DNA from: Arthrobacter sp. FW306-07-I
GTDB taxonomy: Bacteria; Actinomycetota; Actinomycetes; Actinomycetales; Micrococcaceae
Assembly: GCF_021800405.1 (NCBI RefSeq)
Contig: NZ_CP084550.1
Coordinates: forward strand, 3,782,001 to 3,846,000
DNA: 64,000 nucleotides
Direction: 5' to 3'
The notes beneath the pieces are model-generated. The model worked only from the letters and a program-made list of their open reading frames with translations, was not told the DNA's origin and ran no database searches. Within the stretch, counting starts at the first letter, position 1. Every line of letters starts with the position of its first letter. Position numbers and translations under genes: made by a program. This document shows, piece after piece, positions 17,456-25,215 of this stretch.

Positions 17456-19338
17456 TGCCGGCCATTCTCCCCAGCCGCCGCTCCATCCTGGCCACTTTGG
17501 CCCTTGCTGCCGGCACGGCGGCATTCTCGGGGACGAACGCGGCAAACGCCTTCACGCGAGCCCACCCCGACCCCACGAAACCCCGCACCAAGCCCGTCAT
17601 TTTTGTCGTCGGGGACTCGACGTCGTCGGCCTACCAGCAGTCGGAAAGGCCGCGCGCCGGGTGGGGGCAGGCACTGCCCCTCCTGCTGGGGCCGCAGGCA
17701 ACGGTCTTTGATTATGCCTGGTCAGGCGCCTCCTCCAAGAGCTTTGCCGACGCCGGCCTGCTCGACCGGGTGCTGGCCCTGATGCAGCCGGGCGACTACC
17801 TGCTCATCAGCTTCGGCCACAACGACGAGAAGGTTGCAGACCCGGCCCGCGGCACGCTTCCAGGCTCCACCTTCAAGGAATATCTGGGCCGCTACCTTGA
17901 CGGCGCCCGAGCACGGGGTGGCACGCCTGTGCTGGTCACTCCAGTGGAACGCCGCCGCTTCGATTCCTTCGGCAACGCCAAGGATTCCCATGGCGAGTAT
18001 CCGCAGGCTGTCCGGGAACTTGCTGCGTCGTCCGGCACTCCGCTGGTGGACCTGACGGCGTCCTCGAAGCAGTTGTGGCAGGACCTGGGGCCGGAAGGAA
18101 CCAAGTCCCGCTTCCTGTTCCTCGCCCCGGGCCAGTACCCGCAGTATCCCCAAGGATCCGAGGACAACACGCACTTCCAGGCCCTCGGTGCAGTGGAGGT
18201 GGCCCGCCTGGTGGCCCGCGAGCTGCAATCCAAGCAGATCGTCCCGCCCGGGTACTTCCTGAACATCGACGCCGGCACCGAACCCCTGCTTGAGATGTAC
18301 TGGCCGAGTGAGCGTCCGGTGGACCTGCCGGTAACGCTCGACGCCGGCCCCGGCACGACGTTCACGACCGTGCAGTCGGCAGTGGATTCCGTCCCTGAGG
18401 GCAGCCTCCAGCGGACGGTCATCAGGATCCGGCCCGGCATCTACCGCGAAGCTATACGGATCCCGGCCACCAAGCCCCGAATTTCGTTCATTGGACAGGG
18501 CGGCCGGCCAGAGGACGTGGTGCTGGTCTACAACAACGCGTCCGGCACTCCCAAGCCGGACGGAAGCGGGAACTATGGCACTTCGGGAAGCGCATCGGTC
18601 CGCGTCGACGGACCGGACTTCGTGGCACGGAACCTGACCATCAGCAACGATTTCGATGAGGCCGCCAACCCGGGCATGAAGGACCGCCAGGCAGTCGCCC
18701 TGCACATCACCGGAGACCGGTCGGTACTGTCCAACGTCAGGTTGCTGGGCAACCAGGACACGTTGCTGGTCAACTCCCCGGGCGCAGGTGTCCAAGCCCG
18801 CTTCTACTTTGACAACTGTTATGTGGAAGGGGACGTGGACTTCATCTTCGGCCGCGGCACCGCTGTATTCAGCGGTTGTGACATCAAGAGCCTGGACCGC
18901 GGCTCGACGACGAACAACGGGTACGTCACCGCCGGCAGCCAGGACCTGTCCATCAAATACGGGTACCTCTTCGACCGGTGCCGCCTTGTCTCGGACGCGG
19001 CCCCGGGCTCCGTCCACCTTGGCAGGCCGTGGCACCCGAGCGGTGATCCGAAGGCGGTTGCGCAGGTGCTGGTCAGGGATTCCTGGCTGGGCCCGCACAT
19101 TTCTGGGACGCCGTGGACGGACATGAGCGGCTTCTCCTGGCAGGAGGCGCGGTTCGTCGAGTACAACAACCGCGGCCCAGGGTCCCAGGTAACGCCTGAC
19201 CGTCCGCAGTTGCCCGGGCCGGAGGCGGGCAACTACACGGTCCGGAACTACCTGCAGGGAACCGATGGCTGGGCCCCGCAACTGGCAGGTTCGACGGCGG
19301 ACTGCAGTGTGGTGCCGGCGGAGGAAACGGCAGCGTAA
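17455..19338 (+). CDS. Secreted fusion: rhamnogalacturonan acetylesterase (SGNH) + pectin methylesterase (CE8)
   Basis: 627 aa. A SRRSIL motif before a hydrophobic stretch suggests Tat export. Residues about 45-260 are an SGNH/CE12-type acetylesterase: Ser55 in VVGDSTS, GHND at 121-124, and the Asp237-His240 pair in DNTHF. Residues about 297-610 are a CE8 pectinesterase beta-helix: GNQDTLL with Asp435, GDVDFIFGRG with Asp462, and LGRPW with Arg524. All main catalytic residues are present in both halves. The protein would remove acetyl and methyl esters from pectin, opening it to the co-translated pectate lyase. The one-base overlap with that gene places it second in the operon. Confidence 0.92.
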   Translation: MPAILPSRRSILATLALAAGTAAFSGTNAANAFTRAHPDPTKPRTKPVIFVVGDSTSSAYQQSERPRAGWGQALPLLLGPQATVFDYAWSGASSKSFADAGLLDRVLALMQPGDYLLISFGHNDEKVADPARGTLPGSTFKEYLGRYLDGARARGGTPVLVTPVERRRFDSFGNAKDSHGEYPQAVRELAASSGTPLVDLTASSKQLWQDLGPEGTKSRFLFLAPGQYPQYPQGSEDNTHFQALGAVEVARLVARELQSKQIVPPGYFLNIDAGTEPLLEMYWPSERPVDLPVTLDAGPGTTFTTVQSAVDSVPEGSLQRTVIRIRPGIYREAIRIPATKPRISFIGQGGRPEDVVLVYNNASGTPKPDGSGNYGTSGSASVRVDGPDFVARNLTISNDFDEAANPGMKDRQAVALHITGDRSVLSNVRLLGNQDTLLVNSPGAGVQARFYFDNCYVEGDVDFIFGRGTAVFSGCDIKSLDRGSTTNNGYVTAGSQDLSIKYGYLFDRCRLVSDAAPGSVHLGRPWHPSGDPKAVAQVLVRDSWLGPHISGTPWTDMSGFSWQEARFVEYNNRGPGSQVTPDRPQLPGPEAGNYTVRNYLQGTDGWAPQLAGSTADCSVVPAEETAA

Positions 19339-19349
19339 CTGCAGGGAAG

Positions 19350-19374
19350 GTCCGGTTCACTATGTGAACCGGAC
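19350..19374. terminator. Perfect 11-bp hairpin after pectin operon
   Basis: GTCCGGTTCAC-TAT-GTGAACCGGAC, a perfect inverted repeat 12 nt after the pectinesterase stop, without a T run. It could terminate the operon, but its right arm also forms the start of an IS-end-like sequence (19365-19389). Confidence 0.5.
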
Positions 19375-19410
19375 CCCGAAAGTTGGACTCGCAAATGTGC
19401 GAGTCCAACT
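19365..19410 (+). repeat. Solo IS3-type terminal-repeat-like sequence with palindrome
   Basis: TGAACCGGACCCCGAAAGTT onward matches the outer end of the IS at 21751 (read on the minus strand), including a 16-nt exact match CCCCGAAAGTTGGACT (19374-19389 versus 21727-21742). The following bases form a perfect 13-bp inverted repeat (19381-19410, AGTTGGACTCGCA and complement). It points toward the IS, as a left end would. Confidence 0.55.
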
Positions 19411-19440
19411 CTAGCGGTAAGCGGTTGGCCCTTTGCTAAA

Positions 19441-19470
19441 GGCTCCGTCCCTTCCTGGTCGGAGCCTTTT
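19441..19470 (+). terminator. Rho-independent terminator
   Basis: GGCTCCG, a 12-nt loop, CGGAGCC, then TTTT (19467-19470). It lies about 100 nt after the pectinesterase gene, beyond the IS-end-like sequence. Confidence 0.6.
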
Positions 19471-19578
19471 CCGTCCCATGCTTCGGTGGCCGAAGTTCCA
19501 GACTGGCTGCTTCAGAGGCGAGTACCCAAATTTTCTGCCATTTGTAGACCCCTCGCGTTGTCGCTGTGTGTAGATGTA

Positions 19579-20265
19579 TTAGCTCCGGGTGGTGAATTGG
19601 ACTTGGACGTGCTTGAGCTCCGTGCGCGGAAGCACAGCGGTCACCACGCCGCCGCCGGACAGCTGGGCTCCGATACCGTAGACGAACGGGTCTGTATCAA
19701 TCTCTGCGCCGGGCATGTCGACTCCGTTGATAACGGTCCTGGCCTGGCTGTTGACCATCCGGGCGGTTACTGAGGGTGCGTGCTGGTCCCACGGGTTGCT
19801 GCCCGGCCAGAGCTCTTGCCGGTATTGGTTCATGAGGATGTGGTTGACATGGTCAGCCAACAGGCTTCGAACCGAAGAGCGCTCGGATGGATCGCGGTGC
19901 CAGGTGGTTCGCACGGCCTCCTCAACTTGCGGGTAACGCAGGCGCTCCACGTACTCGATCAGCCAAGGGGGCCGCGGCCATGGCGGAACTTCCTCGATCG
20001 ATCTGCGTGTCTTCTCGTTGAGGTCTGCGAGGTTTACCGGGTCTGAGCGGTCATCCGGGTTTCGCCAGAGCGTATAGGTGATGCTCGCCGTCATCTCGTT
20101 GTACCCACGATCATCTTGGCCATAGGTCACACCAACGCTGTCGGTGTCCTCCAATGACGGTTGGGGGATGAGCCCCATCACGGGAATGGGCATGAGTTTC
20201 AGGCGCTCGGCCCATCCAGCCCGCGGGTCGGGAGCGTCTGCGGGGAGAATTCCAGCCCCTCTCAT
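19579..20265 (-). CDS. Hypothetical protein (228 aa) beside IS element
   Basis: A soluble protein starting MRGAGILPADAPDPR, with Trp/Pro-rich segments (PPWPRPPWLIEYVERLRYPQVEE, ELWPGSNPWDQHAP) and a C-terminal beta region (DPFVYGIGAQLSGGGVVTAVLP). No signal peptide, helix bundle or known motif is seen. The start at 20265 is preferred over one six codons upstream because GGGG precedes it. It sits between a solo IS-end-like sequence and the IS3 element, so it may be carried by mobile DNA. Function unknown. Confidence 0.55.
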   Translation of the reverse strand: MRGAGILPADAPDPRAGWAERLKLMPIPVMGLIPQPSLEDTDSVGVTYGQDDRGYNEMTASITYTLWRNPDDRSDPVNLADLNEKTRRSIEEVPPWPRPPWLIEYVERLRYPQVEEAVRTTWHRDPSERSSVRSLLADHVNHILMNQYRQELWPGSNPWDQHAPSVTARMVNSQARTVINGVDMPGAEIDTDPFVYGIGAQLSGGGVVTAVLPRTELKHVQVQFTTRS

Positions 20266-20352
20266 ACCCCGACTATGAACCACGCGAGGGTGCCTGTAAA
20301 TGGGATTGAGTTTCAGCCCCCAAAGTCCCGGTGAAGGTTCGCTATGAGGGAC

Positions 20353-21165
20353 CTATGCCGCAAGCGTCTGAGCACGATACTGTAGCGGGCTCAAACCCTT
20401 GAGCTTGGTGGAGATTCTTTCGGTGTTGTACCAGTGGATGTACTCGTGCAAGGCCGCTGTTAGGGCCTCGGTGTTGAGGAAGCGGACGTGATGGAAGAGT
20501 TCTTCCTTGAGGTGCCCAAAGAAGTTTTCCATCACGGCGTTGTCGAAGCAGTTGGCTTTGCGGGACATCGACTGCACCGCACCGGCCTCCGCCAAGAGCG
20601 TGCGCCAAGAGTTGTGCTGATACTGGAATCCCTGGTCGGAGTGAACGAGGGGTTTCCGCCCGTCCGCTAGCGTGGCCAAGGCGCTGCGCAGCGAGGCGTT
20701 GGTCAGCTCCAAATTGGGGGACCTCCCGATGGCATAGGAGATGATCTGCCGGTCAAATAGGTCCATGATCGGTGAGAGGTAGAGCTTCCGGTCACCCACG
20801 CTGAACTCGGTCACATCGGTCACCCACTTCTGGTTTGGGGCATCCGCTTCGAACTGGCGATTCAGCAGGTTCGGGGCCACAGCGCCCTGCTCGCCCTGGT
20901 ACGAGTTGTACCGCTTCCTGCTCCGGACCTTGCAGACCAGCCGCAGGGAACGCATCAGCTTCAATACGGTCTTCTTAGCGACCGTCCACCCTTGCTTGAG
21001 CAGTTCAATATGGATCCGGCGGTGTCCGTACCGGCCATGGTTCTTCTCGAAAATCTCCGTGACAGCGGTCTTCAGAGAAGCCCGTGGATCTGGGCCTTGG
21101 AGGCGGGACTGGTGGTAGAAGAACGTGGACCGGGCTAACCCGGCTACGTCCAGGAGAACTTCCAA
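20353..21165 (-). CDS. IS3-family transposase OrfB (DDE integrase core)
   Basis: 270 aa as a separate ORF from a TTG; most likely expressed as the OrfAB fusion after -1 frameshifting at 21237-21243. It has an HTH_21 segment (YGHRRIHIELLKQGWTV) and an rve catalytic core with the DDE triad: Asp in KWVTDVTEF, Asp in VHSDQGFQYQ and Glu in NAVMENFFGHLKEE. The C-terminus (YNTERISTKLKGLSPLQYR) is typical. All catalytic residues are present, so the element could be active. Confidence 0.92.
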   Translation of the reverse strand: MEVLLDVAGLARSTFFYHQSRLQGPDPRASLKTAVTEIFEKNHGRYGHRRIHIELLKQGWTVAKKTVLKLMRSLRLVCKVRSRKRYNSYQGEQGAVAPNLLNRQFEADAPNQKWVTDVTEFSVGDRKLYLSPIMDLFDRQIISYAIGRSPNLELTNASLRSALATLADGRKPLVHSDQGFQYQHNSWRTLLAEAGAVQSMSRKANCFDNAVMENFFGHLKEELFHHVRFLNTEALTAALHEYIHWYNTERISTKLKGLSPLQYRAQTLAA

Positions 21166-21203
21166 GCGGTGTTCAGCCCTGAGAGCGATGACAGCGCGGA
21201 CCT

Positions 21204-21692
21204 TTAGCGCTGTTCCCCGTCCCTCAAGGCGTTTACTTTTCCCAGAAAGGCAACCTCTGCCCGCAGGCGTTCGTTCTCACGGCGCAGCCGCTCTACCTCA
21301 GACTCAGGTTTCCTTGCCGTCCCAGGATTCGTCTTCGGACGGCCCTTCGGCTTGGGCCGCAGCCCGTCCTCGCCTTCGGTCCGGTACTGACGCGCCCACT
21401 TCTCGAGCAACAGTGGAGAGGACAGCCCAAGCTCTTTCGCCAGGGCGACTTTGGGCTCACCCGCGCGGTATCGCTGCACAGCATCGAGTTTGAACTCAAA
21501 CGAGAACACCGGTCGTGTCGGCTTCGCCACCAGCGTCGTACCTCCGCGCGTCCGCCATCGACCATACAAACGTTTGATAGCACCCCTACCTACCCCGAGT
21601 CGGGTCGCTACCGCCCAAGCACCCCAACCCGTTTCAAACAACGCTACCGCGGCCTCGCGCTGCTCCACGGACAACGAACTTCTCCCATGCAT
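21204..21692 (-). CDS. IS3-family transposase OrfA (HTH/leucine-zipper protein)
   Basis: 162 aa. An N-terminal helix-turn-helix (REAAVALFETGWGAWAVATRLGV) is followed by a second one (AVQRYRAGEPKVALAKELGLSSPLLLEKW), then a basic linker and a heptad leucine-zipper (SEVERLRRENERLRAEVAFLGKV) that mediates multimerisation. It binds the terminal repeats. Its last codons contain the slippery heptamer that fuses it to OrfB. The start codon lies just inside a long hairpin at the element's right end. Confidence 0.88.
   Translation of the reverse strand: MHGRSSLSVEQREAAVALFETGWGAWAVATRLGVGRGAIKRLYGRWRTRGGTTLVAKPTRPVFSFEFKLDAVQRYRAGEPKVALAKELGLSSPLLLEKWARQYRTEGEDGLRPKPKGRPKTNPGTARKPESEVERLRRENERLRAEVAFLGKVNALRDGEQR
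21237..21243 (-). other. -1 programmed frameshift heptamer in orfA/orfB
   Basis: On the minus strand G GGA AAA (plus TTTTCCC) sits in the orfA frame as X XXY YYZ, within codons Leu-Gly-Lys. Slipping back one base gives an open frame that runs without a stop straight into OrfB (LKVRAVIALRAEHRLEVLLDV), the expected OrfAB transposase. Confidence 0.75.
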
Positions 21693-21694
21693 AA

Positions 21695-21749
21695 AACTGC
21701 TCCCCGAAAGTCAGAACTGATTTCTCAGTCCAACTTTCGGGGAGCAGTT
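21695..21749. repeat. 17-bp perfect inverted repeat at IS right end
   Basis: AACTGCTCCCCGAAAGT (21695-21711) is perfectly complementary to ACTTTCGGGGAGCAGTT (21733-21749), with a 21-nt loop that contains a further ACTGA/TCAGT pair. The outer arm is the terminal repeat itself; the inner arm abuts the orfA start codon at 21692. A readthrough transcript from outside would fold and hide the orfA start region. Confidence 0.7.
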
Positions 21750-21817
21750 CAATGGAGCCGGGCCTTCCCTGTCCGTCATCCCTAGCCGGACGCACAAGAC
21801 GGGTCTAGGCTGGGCGG

Positions 21818-22177
21818 ATGTTGACCATCGGCACTATCGTCCTCGGCGTCAACGACGTCGCAGCCGCCACAAAGTTCTGGCATGACGCCCTGGGCTATGT
21901 CCCCCGGGAACCGGGTGACGAAACCTGGGTGACCCTGGTGCCGTCGTCGGGCCCGGGCGCGGAATTGTCCCTCATGCTCAGCGAAACCCCCGTCCAGCAC
22001 CACCCGCGGATCCACCTGGACCTGTATGCGGACGACCAGTCCGCGGAGGTGGAGCGGCTGGTGTCGCTCGGCGCCCAGCGCGTGGATTGGGACTCGTACC
22101 CGGACGATCCCGACTTCGTGGTCCTGGAGGATCCGGACGGGAACAGGTTCTGCGTCATCGACAAGAGCCCGCGCTAG
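21818..22177 (+). CDS. VOC/glyoxalase-like domain protein
   Basis: 119 aa, a single vicinal-oxygen-chelate domain: GTIVLGVNDVAAATKFWHDALGY at the start, HLDLYADD in the middle and the end motif VVLEDPDGNRFCVID. Members bind metals or small ligands and act as dioxygenases, glyoxalases or resistance proteins; the specific role cannot be told. Starts 66 nt after the IS end, so the insertion may have separated it from its old promoter. Confidence 0.9.
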   Translation: MLTIGTIVLGVNDVAAATKFWHDALGYVPREPGDETWVTLVPSSGPGAELSLMLSETPVQHHPRIHLDLYADDQSAEVERLVSLGAQRVDWDSYPDDPDFVVLEDPDGNRFCVIDKSPR

Positions 22178-22265
22178 CGAAGCCCGGGAACAAGCCCGCC
22201 GCCCAGCCCGTTGGCATCCGTACAACCGTCACCTTTTAAGGGGCGGCAGCGACGGAAGGGAACTC

Positions 22266-22550
22266 ATGGTCAGGGCTATCTGGAACGGAAAAGTCATCGC
22301 CGAATCCGCGGACACGGTGGTGGTGGAGGGCAACCATTACTTCCCGCGCGACGCCGTCAATCCCGCCTTTCTGCGGGACAGCAGCAAGAACACATTTTGC
22401 CCGTGGAAGGGCACGGCCAGTTACCACACGCTTGAAGTGGACGGCGAACTGAACGAGGCCGCGGCCTGGTACTACCCCGAGGCCAAGCCGCGCGCCAAGC
22501 ACATTGAGGACCGGATCGCTTTCTGGCGCGGCGTCACCATCGAGGATTAG
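22266..22550 (+). CDS. DUF427 domain protein
   Basis: 94 aa, the exact size of a DUF427 domain: MVRAIWNGKVIAES...EGNHYFPRD, then KNTFCPWKGTASYHTLEVDG and AAWYYPEAKPRAKHIEDRIAFW. The biochemical role of this small beta-fold family is not established. GGAAGGGA precedes the ATG. Likely co-transcribed with the VOC gene 88 nt upstream and ended by the hairpin at 22561. Confidence 0.92.
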   Translation: MVRAIWNGKVIAESADTVVVEGNHYFPRDAVNPAFLRDSSKNTFCPWKGTASYHTLEVDGELNEAAAWYYPEAKPRAKHIEDRIAFWRGVTIED

Positions 22551-22560
22551 CGGACAGAAG

Positions 22561-22601
22561 AAGCGGACGACGGCGGGTGGGAACCCCGGCGTCGTCCGCT
22601 T
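22561..22601. terminator. Bidirectional hairpin, GACGACGG family
   Basis: AAGCGGACGACG (22561-22572) pairs perfectly with CGTCGTCCGCTT (22590-22601). It lies between convergent genes and is one of seven related intergenic hairpins in the window. Confidence 0.8.
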
Positions 22602-22626
22602 AGCTTTAGCGGTACGCCGACGGCGT

Positions 22627-22761
22627 TCAGCGGTGGTTCTTGCGGTGCTTTACGACATGTAGTTCGCTGGCTTCGGTTTTCGCCCGTTTTTCGGCCCGCT
22701 TTTCGAGAATGGACTTACCGACCTTCTTGGCGGCACCACCCTTGGAGGATTTTCCTGACAT
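22627..22761 (-). CDS. Small basic Lys-rich protein (44 aa)
   Basis: Starts MSGKSSKGGAAKKVGKSILEKR and is almost entirely Lys/Arg/Glu-rich, with a likely central helix and a basic tail VKHRKNHR. A GTG three codons upstream (22770) has a better-placed AAGGAAGGC and is an alternative start. Such composition suggests nucleic-acid or ribosome binding, but no family is recognised. It is tail-to-tail with DUF427. Confidence 0.6.
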   Translation of the reverse strand: MSGKSSKGGAAKKVGKSILEKRAEKRAKTEASELHVVKHRKNHR

Positions 22762-22899
22762 CGGAATCACGCCTTCCTTTCCCGTGATAACCGCTACCAT
22801 ACCCACTTTTGTCTGTTTAGCCAGCCCCCGTTTTCCCGCAGCCCAGAGCCGCACAAACCACCCATCCCAGGTCATCGCCAATCGCGGGCCGGATGCTGC

Positions 22900-23811
22900 T
22901 TACCGCCAAAATTCACCGAGCCTCCTCACAAGGGACTTGCCTTGGTTGTACCCGGCTAGCGCGGCTCCCGGGCGGAGTGACAGGTCCATCGCGTTGGGGC
23001 CGAACATGTGCTCGGCGTCGCTGTCCGGAAAGATCGTTTCGACCAGGCTGCCGCCCGCCCGCAGCTCCTCGACCTGCGCCCCAAGTTGCATGCCCCACTC
23101 CAGCGGCATGCGGGTCCTGCCGCCAAAGGGCGAGAGAACCACGACGCGTCTGCATCCGGCGGCCAGGTCGGCGTTCTCGTTGCGCCGGTAGCCGCCGTCG
23201 ATATAGTTGCTATCCCCGATCCGGTACGCGGAGGCGCTGGAACAGCTGGCCGCCACGGCGTCCACCAAGCTGACACCGCTGTCTCTGTGGAACACTGCGG
23301 GGTCCCCGGTCCTCGCGTCGACTCCAGTGATCAGCAGCTCATGGTCCGGCCACTCCTGCCGGGGCAGCCGCCCCGCCACAATGGCCCGCCACCGCACGGA
23401 GCCGTCGTAGTCCGAAGCCAGGTCGAGTGCAGCCGCCCCCATTCGGCACCGCATCTCCGCGGCGTTCCCGGCGGCGGCGATGATCCGGCCGGTCCGCTCC
23501 AGGTGGTCGGGTACAGACCCGCCCAAAGCCGGAGGTCCTCCCGGGCGCGGCCGCTGCGGGAGCGGAGCGGCCAGGACGGCGGCATAGAGTTCTGCGGGAA
23601 TGGCGCCGGCGATCTGGGCAGCGGCTGTGGCTCCTGCCGATGTTCCGATGACCCTGTCGGCGTTGGTCACGTCCAGGCCTGCGTCGGCCAGGCCGGCGAG
23701 GACGCCGATCAGCCAGGCATTGCCGGTGGATCCCCCGCCGCCGAGGACCAGTGCGCGGCCGGATGCCGCAGCGCCACTGGCACCCGGCATGAAAGAAGGT
23801 GTTGTGTTCAT
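22900..23811 (-). CDS. Patatin-like phospholipase
   Basis: 303 aa. The patatin catalytic elements are all present: the oxyanion loop LVLGGGGSTGNAW (21-33), nucleophile Ser58 in VIGTSAGAT (GxSxG) and the dyad Asp205 in YIDGGYRR (DGG). It is an esterase acting on lipids, cytosolic as no signal peptide is seen. The start at 23811 follows AAAGG; the open frame upstream looks non-coding. Divergent from the GNAT gene. Confidence 0.92.
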   Translation of the reverse strand: MNTTPSFMPGASGAAASGRALVLGGGGSTGNAWLIGVLAGLADAGLDVTNADRVIGTSAGATAAAQIAGAIPAELYAAVLAAPLPQRPRPGGPPALGGSVPDHLERTGRIIAAAGNAAEMRCRMGAAALDLASDYDGSVRWRAIVAGRLPRQEWPDHELLITGVDARTGDPAVFHRDSGVSLVDAVAASCSSASAYRIGDSNYIDGGYRRNENADLAAGCRRVVVLSPFGGRTRMPLEWGMQLGAQVEELRAGGSLVETIFPDSDAEHMFGPNAMDLSLRPGAALAGYNQGKSLVRRLGEFWR

Positions 23812-24002
23812 GGGAGTCGCCTTTCGCGAAGTGCCTGTTCGGCGCTCCCTGTGGCGCGGCCAGGTCAGCCGTGGATCGTGGGCTGGGAGGGAGCACCCAT
23901 TGCGGATACAGCTTTCATGGGTCTCACCTCCTGAGGTCGCGTCACGATCAGGGGAATCTGGGCACACCAGCAGTGCCACCCGCAACGGGTAAATTTGAGG
24001 CG

Positions 24003-24476
24003 ATGATTTCGATTGACCGGGACAGCCCCACGCGCCACGACGTCCACCTGCTCCTGAGCGAACACTTGGCCGATATGTACGCCACCTCGCCCGCCGAAAG
24101 CGTTCACGCCCTGGACCACTCCGCGCTGGCCGCCCCCTCCATCACGTTCTGGACCGCCCGCGAGGACGGCAACCTGCTGGGGTGCGGCGCACTCAAACTG
24201 CTGGGCTCCCCCACGGGTCCCGTAAGGCAGGGCGAGATCAAGTCCATGCGCACCACGGCATCCGCCCGGGGCCGGGGCGTGGCCACGCTCATGCTCGGGC
24301 ACATCCTCGAGGACGCCCGGACCCGGAACATTGAGCGGGTCTACCTGGAGACCGGCACCGAGGACTACTTTGCCCCCGCGCGGCGACTCTACGCCAAGCA
24401 CGATTTCACGGAATGCCCGCCCTTTGCGGACTACGAGCTGGATCCCAACAGTGTCTTCATGGAGCTTCGTCTCTAG
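24003..24476 (+). CDS. GNAT-family N-acetyltransferase
   Basis: 157 aa. Acetyl-CoA-binding motif A is seen as TASARGRGVATLMLGHILEDAR (about 83-104), after strand 4 with GEIKSMRT. The C-terminal YAKHDFTECPPFADY is typical of the YsnE/PaiA-like type. GAGG lies three bases before the ATG. The acetyl acceptor is unknown. Confidence 0.9.
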   Translation: MISIDRDSPTRHDVHLLLSEHLADMYATSPAESVHALDHSALAAPSITFWTAREDGNLLGCGALKLLGSPTGPVRQGEIKSMRTTASARGRGVATLMLGHILEDARTRNIERVYLETGTEDYFAPARRLYAKHDFTECPPFADYELDPNSVFMELRL

Positions 24477-24500
24477 CACCTCACCTCGGCATATAAGAAT

Positions 24501-24540
24501 GCGAACGACGGCGGGTGGGCCACCCGCCGTCGTCCGCTTT
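24501..24540. terminator. Hairpin terminator, GACGGCGG family
   Basis: GCGAACGACGGCGGGTG (24501-24517) pairs at 16 of 17 positions with CACCCGCCGTCGTCCGC (24521-24537) around a 3-nt loop, then TTT. It separates the convergent GNAT and SRPBCC genes. Confidence 0.85.
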
Positions 24541-24556
24541 CCTGTGTCCCGGCTTG

Positions 24557-25039
24557 CTAGAGTTGCCCGCCCGGGCCGCTGTCCTTGACGTCACCGCGCC
24601 AGCCGCCGGTTTCAGTGCCGCGCGATTCAATGAAGTCCTTGAACTTCCGCATGTCAGCTTTGACCTGCACCTCGTCGATCTTCAGCGCCGCGCCAGCCTT
24701 TTCCGTGACGGTTTCCGGTGCCCACTCGAAATGAACTTTGACCTTGGTGTGGTTGGCATCCAGCGGCGTGAACCGAACGATGCCGGCATGAGACTTGCCA
24801 TCGGTGCTGCGCCAGGCGATCCGGTCATCTGGCTCCTGGTCGACTATTTCGGTGTCGAACTCCCGCTGGACACCGCCCACCTTGGTGACCCAGTGGTTGG
24901 TTCTGTCGGTCAGCTGCGTCACCGATTCCACTCCGGACATGAACTGCGGAAAGGATTCGAATTGGGTCCACTGGTTGTACGCGGTCCGCACCGGAACCGC
25001 GACCTCGACGGCCTCTTCAACCTCTTGAAAGTGTTCCAT
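24557..25039 (-). CDS. SRPBCC-family protein (polyketide cyclase/dehydrase-like)
   Basis: 160 aa. The START-like fold is shown by EAVEVAVPVRTAYNQWTQFESFPQFM at the N-terminus and WRSTDGKSHAGIVRFTPLDANHTKVKVHFEWAP in the middle, matching the group of SRPBCC proteins commonly annotated as cyclase/dehydrase. AGGAGG six bases before the ATG at 25039 fixes the start. A bound ligand is likely hydrophobic but unknown. Confidence 0.9.
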   Translation of the reverse strand: MEHFQEVEEAVEVAVPVRTAYNQWTQFESFPQFMSGVESVTQLTDRTNHWVTKVGGVQREFDTEIVDQEPDDRIAWRSTDGKSHAGIVRFTPLDANHTKVKVHFEWAPETVTEKAGAALKIDEVQVKADMRKFKDFIESRGTETGGWRGDVKDSGPGGQL

Positions 25040-25165
25040 CTGCTTCCTCCTCATGACGGACGGCCGCAACGGCGGACCGGCAGATTCGGCCTTCCTGCCA
25101 GCCAGGCAGCCGCCACCCCTGCACGATAGATCCGGCGCCTACCCGTGTCCAGAGCCTTAATGCCG

Positions 25166-25205
25166 AAGTGGACAACGGCGGGTGGCCCCGCCGTCATCCA
25201 CTTTC
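25166..25205. terminator. Hairpin terminator, GACGGCGG family
   Basis: AAGTGGACAACGGCGGG (25166-25182) pairs with CCCGCCGTCATCCACTT (25186-25202) apart from two mismatches around the CA/CA step. It ends the minus-strand phosphatase operon. Confidence 0.75.
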
Positions 25206-25215
25206 CATTAAGCGC

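Larger units (their letters stand above)
20307..21751 (-). mobile_element. IS3-family insertion sequence (IS150-like group)
   Basis: About 1.45 kb with overlapping orfA/orfB on the minus strand and a -1 slippery signal. The right terminal repeat, read inward on the minus strand, begins TGAACTGCTCCCCGAAAGTT. The left end reads TGAGTTTCAGCCCCCAAAGT and matches it only imperfectly. No convincing target duplication is visible, so the exact left boundary is uncertain. The transposase reading frames look intact. Confidence 0.8.
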
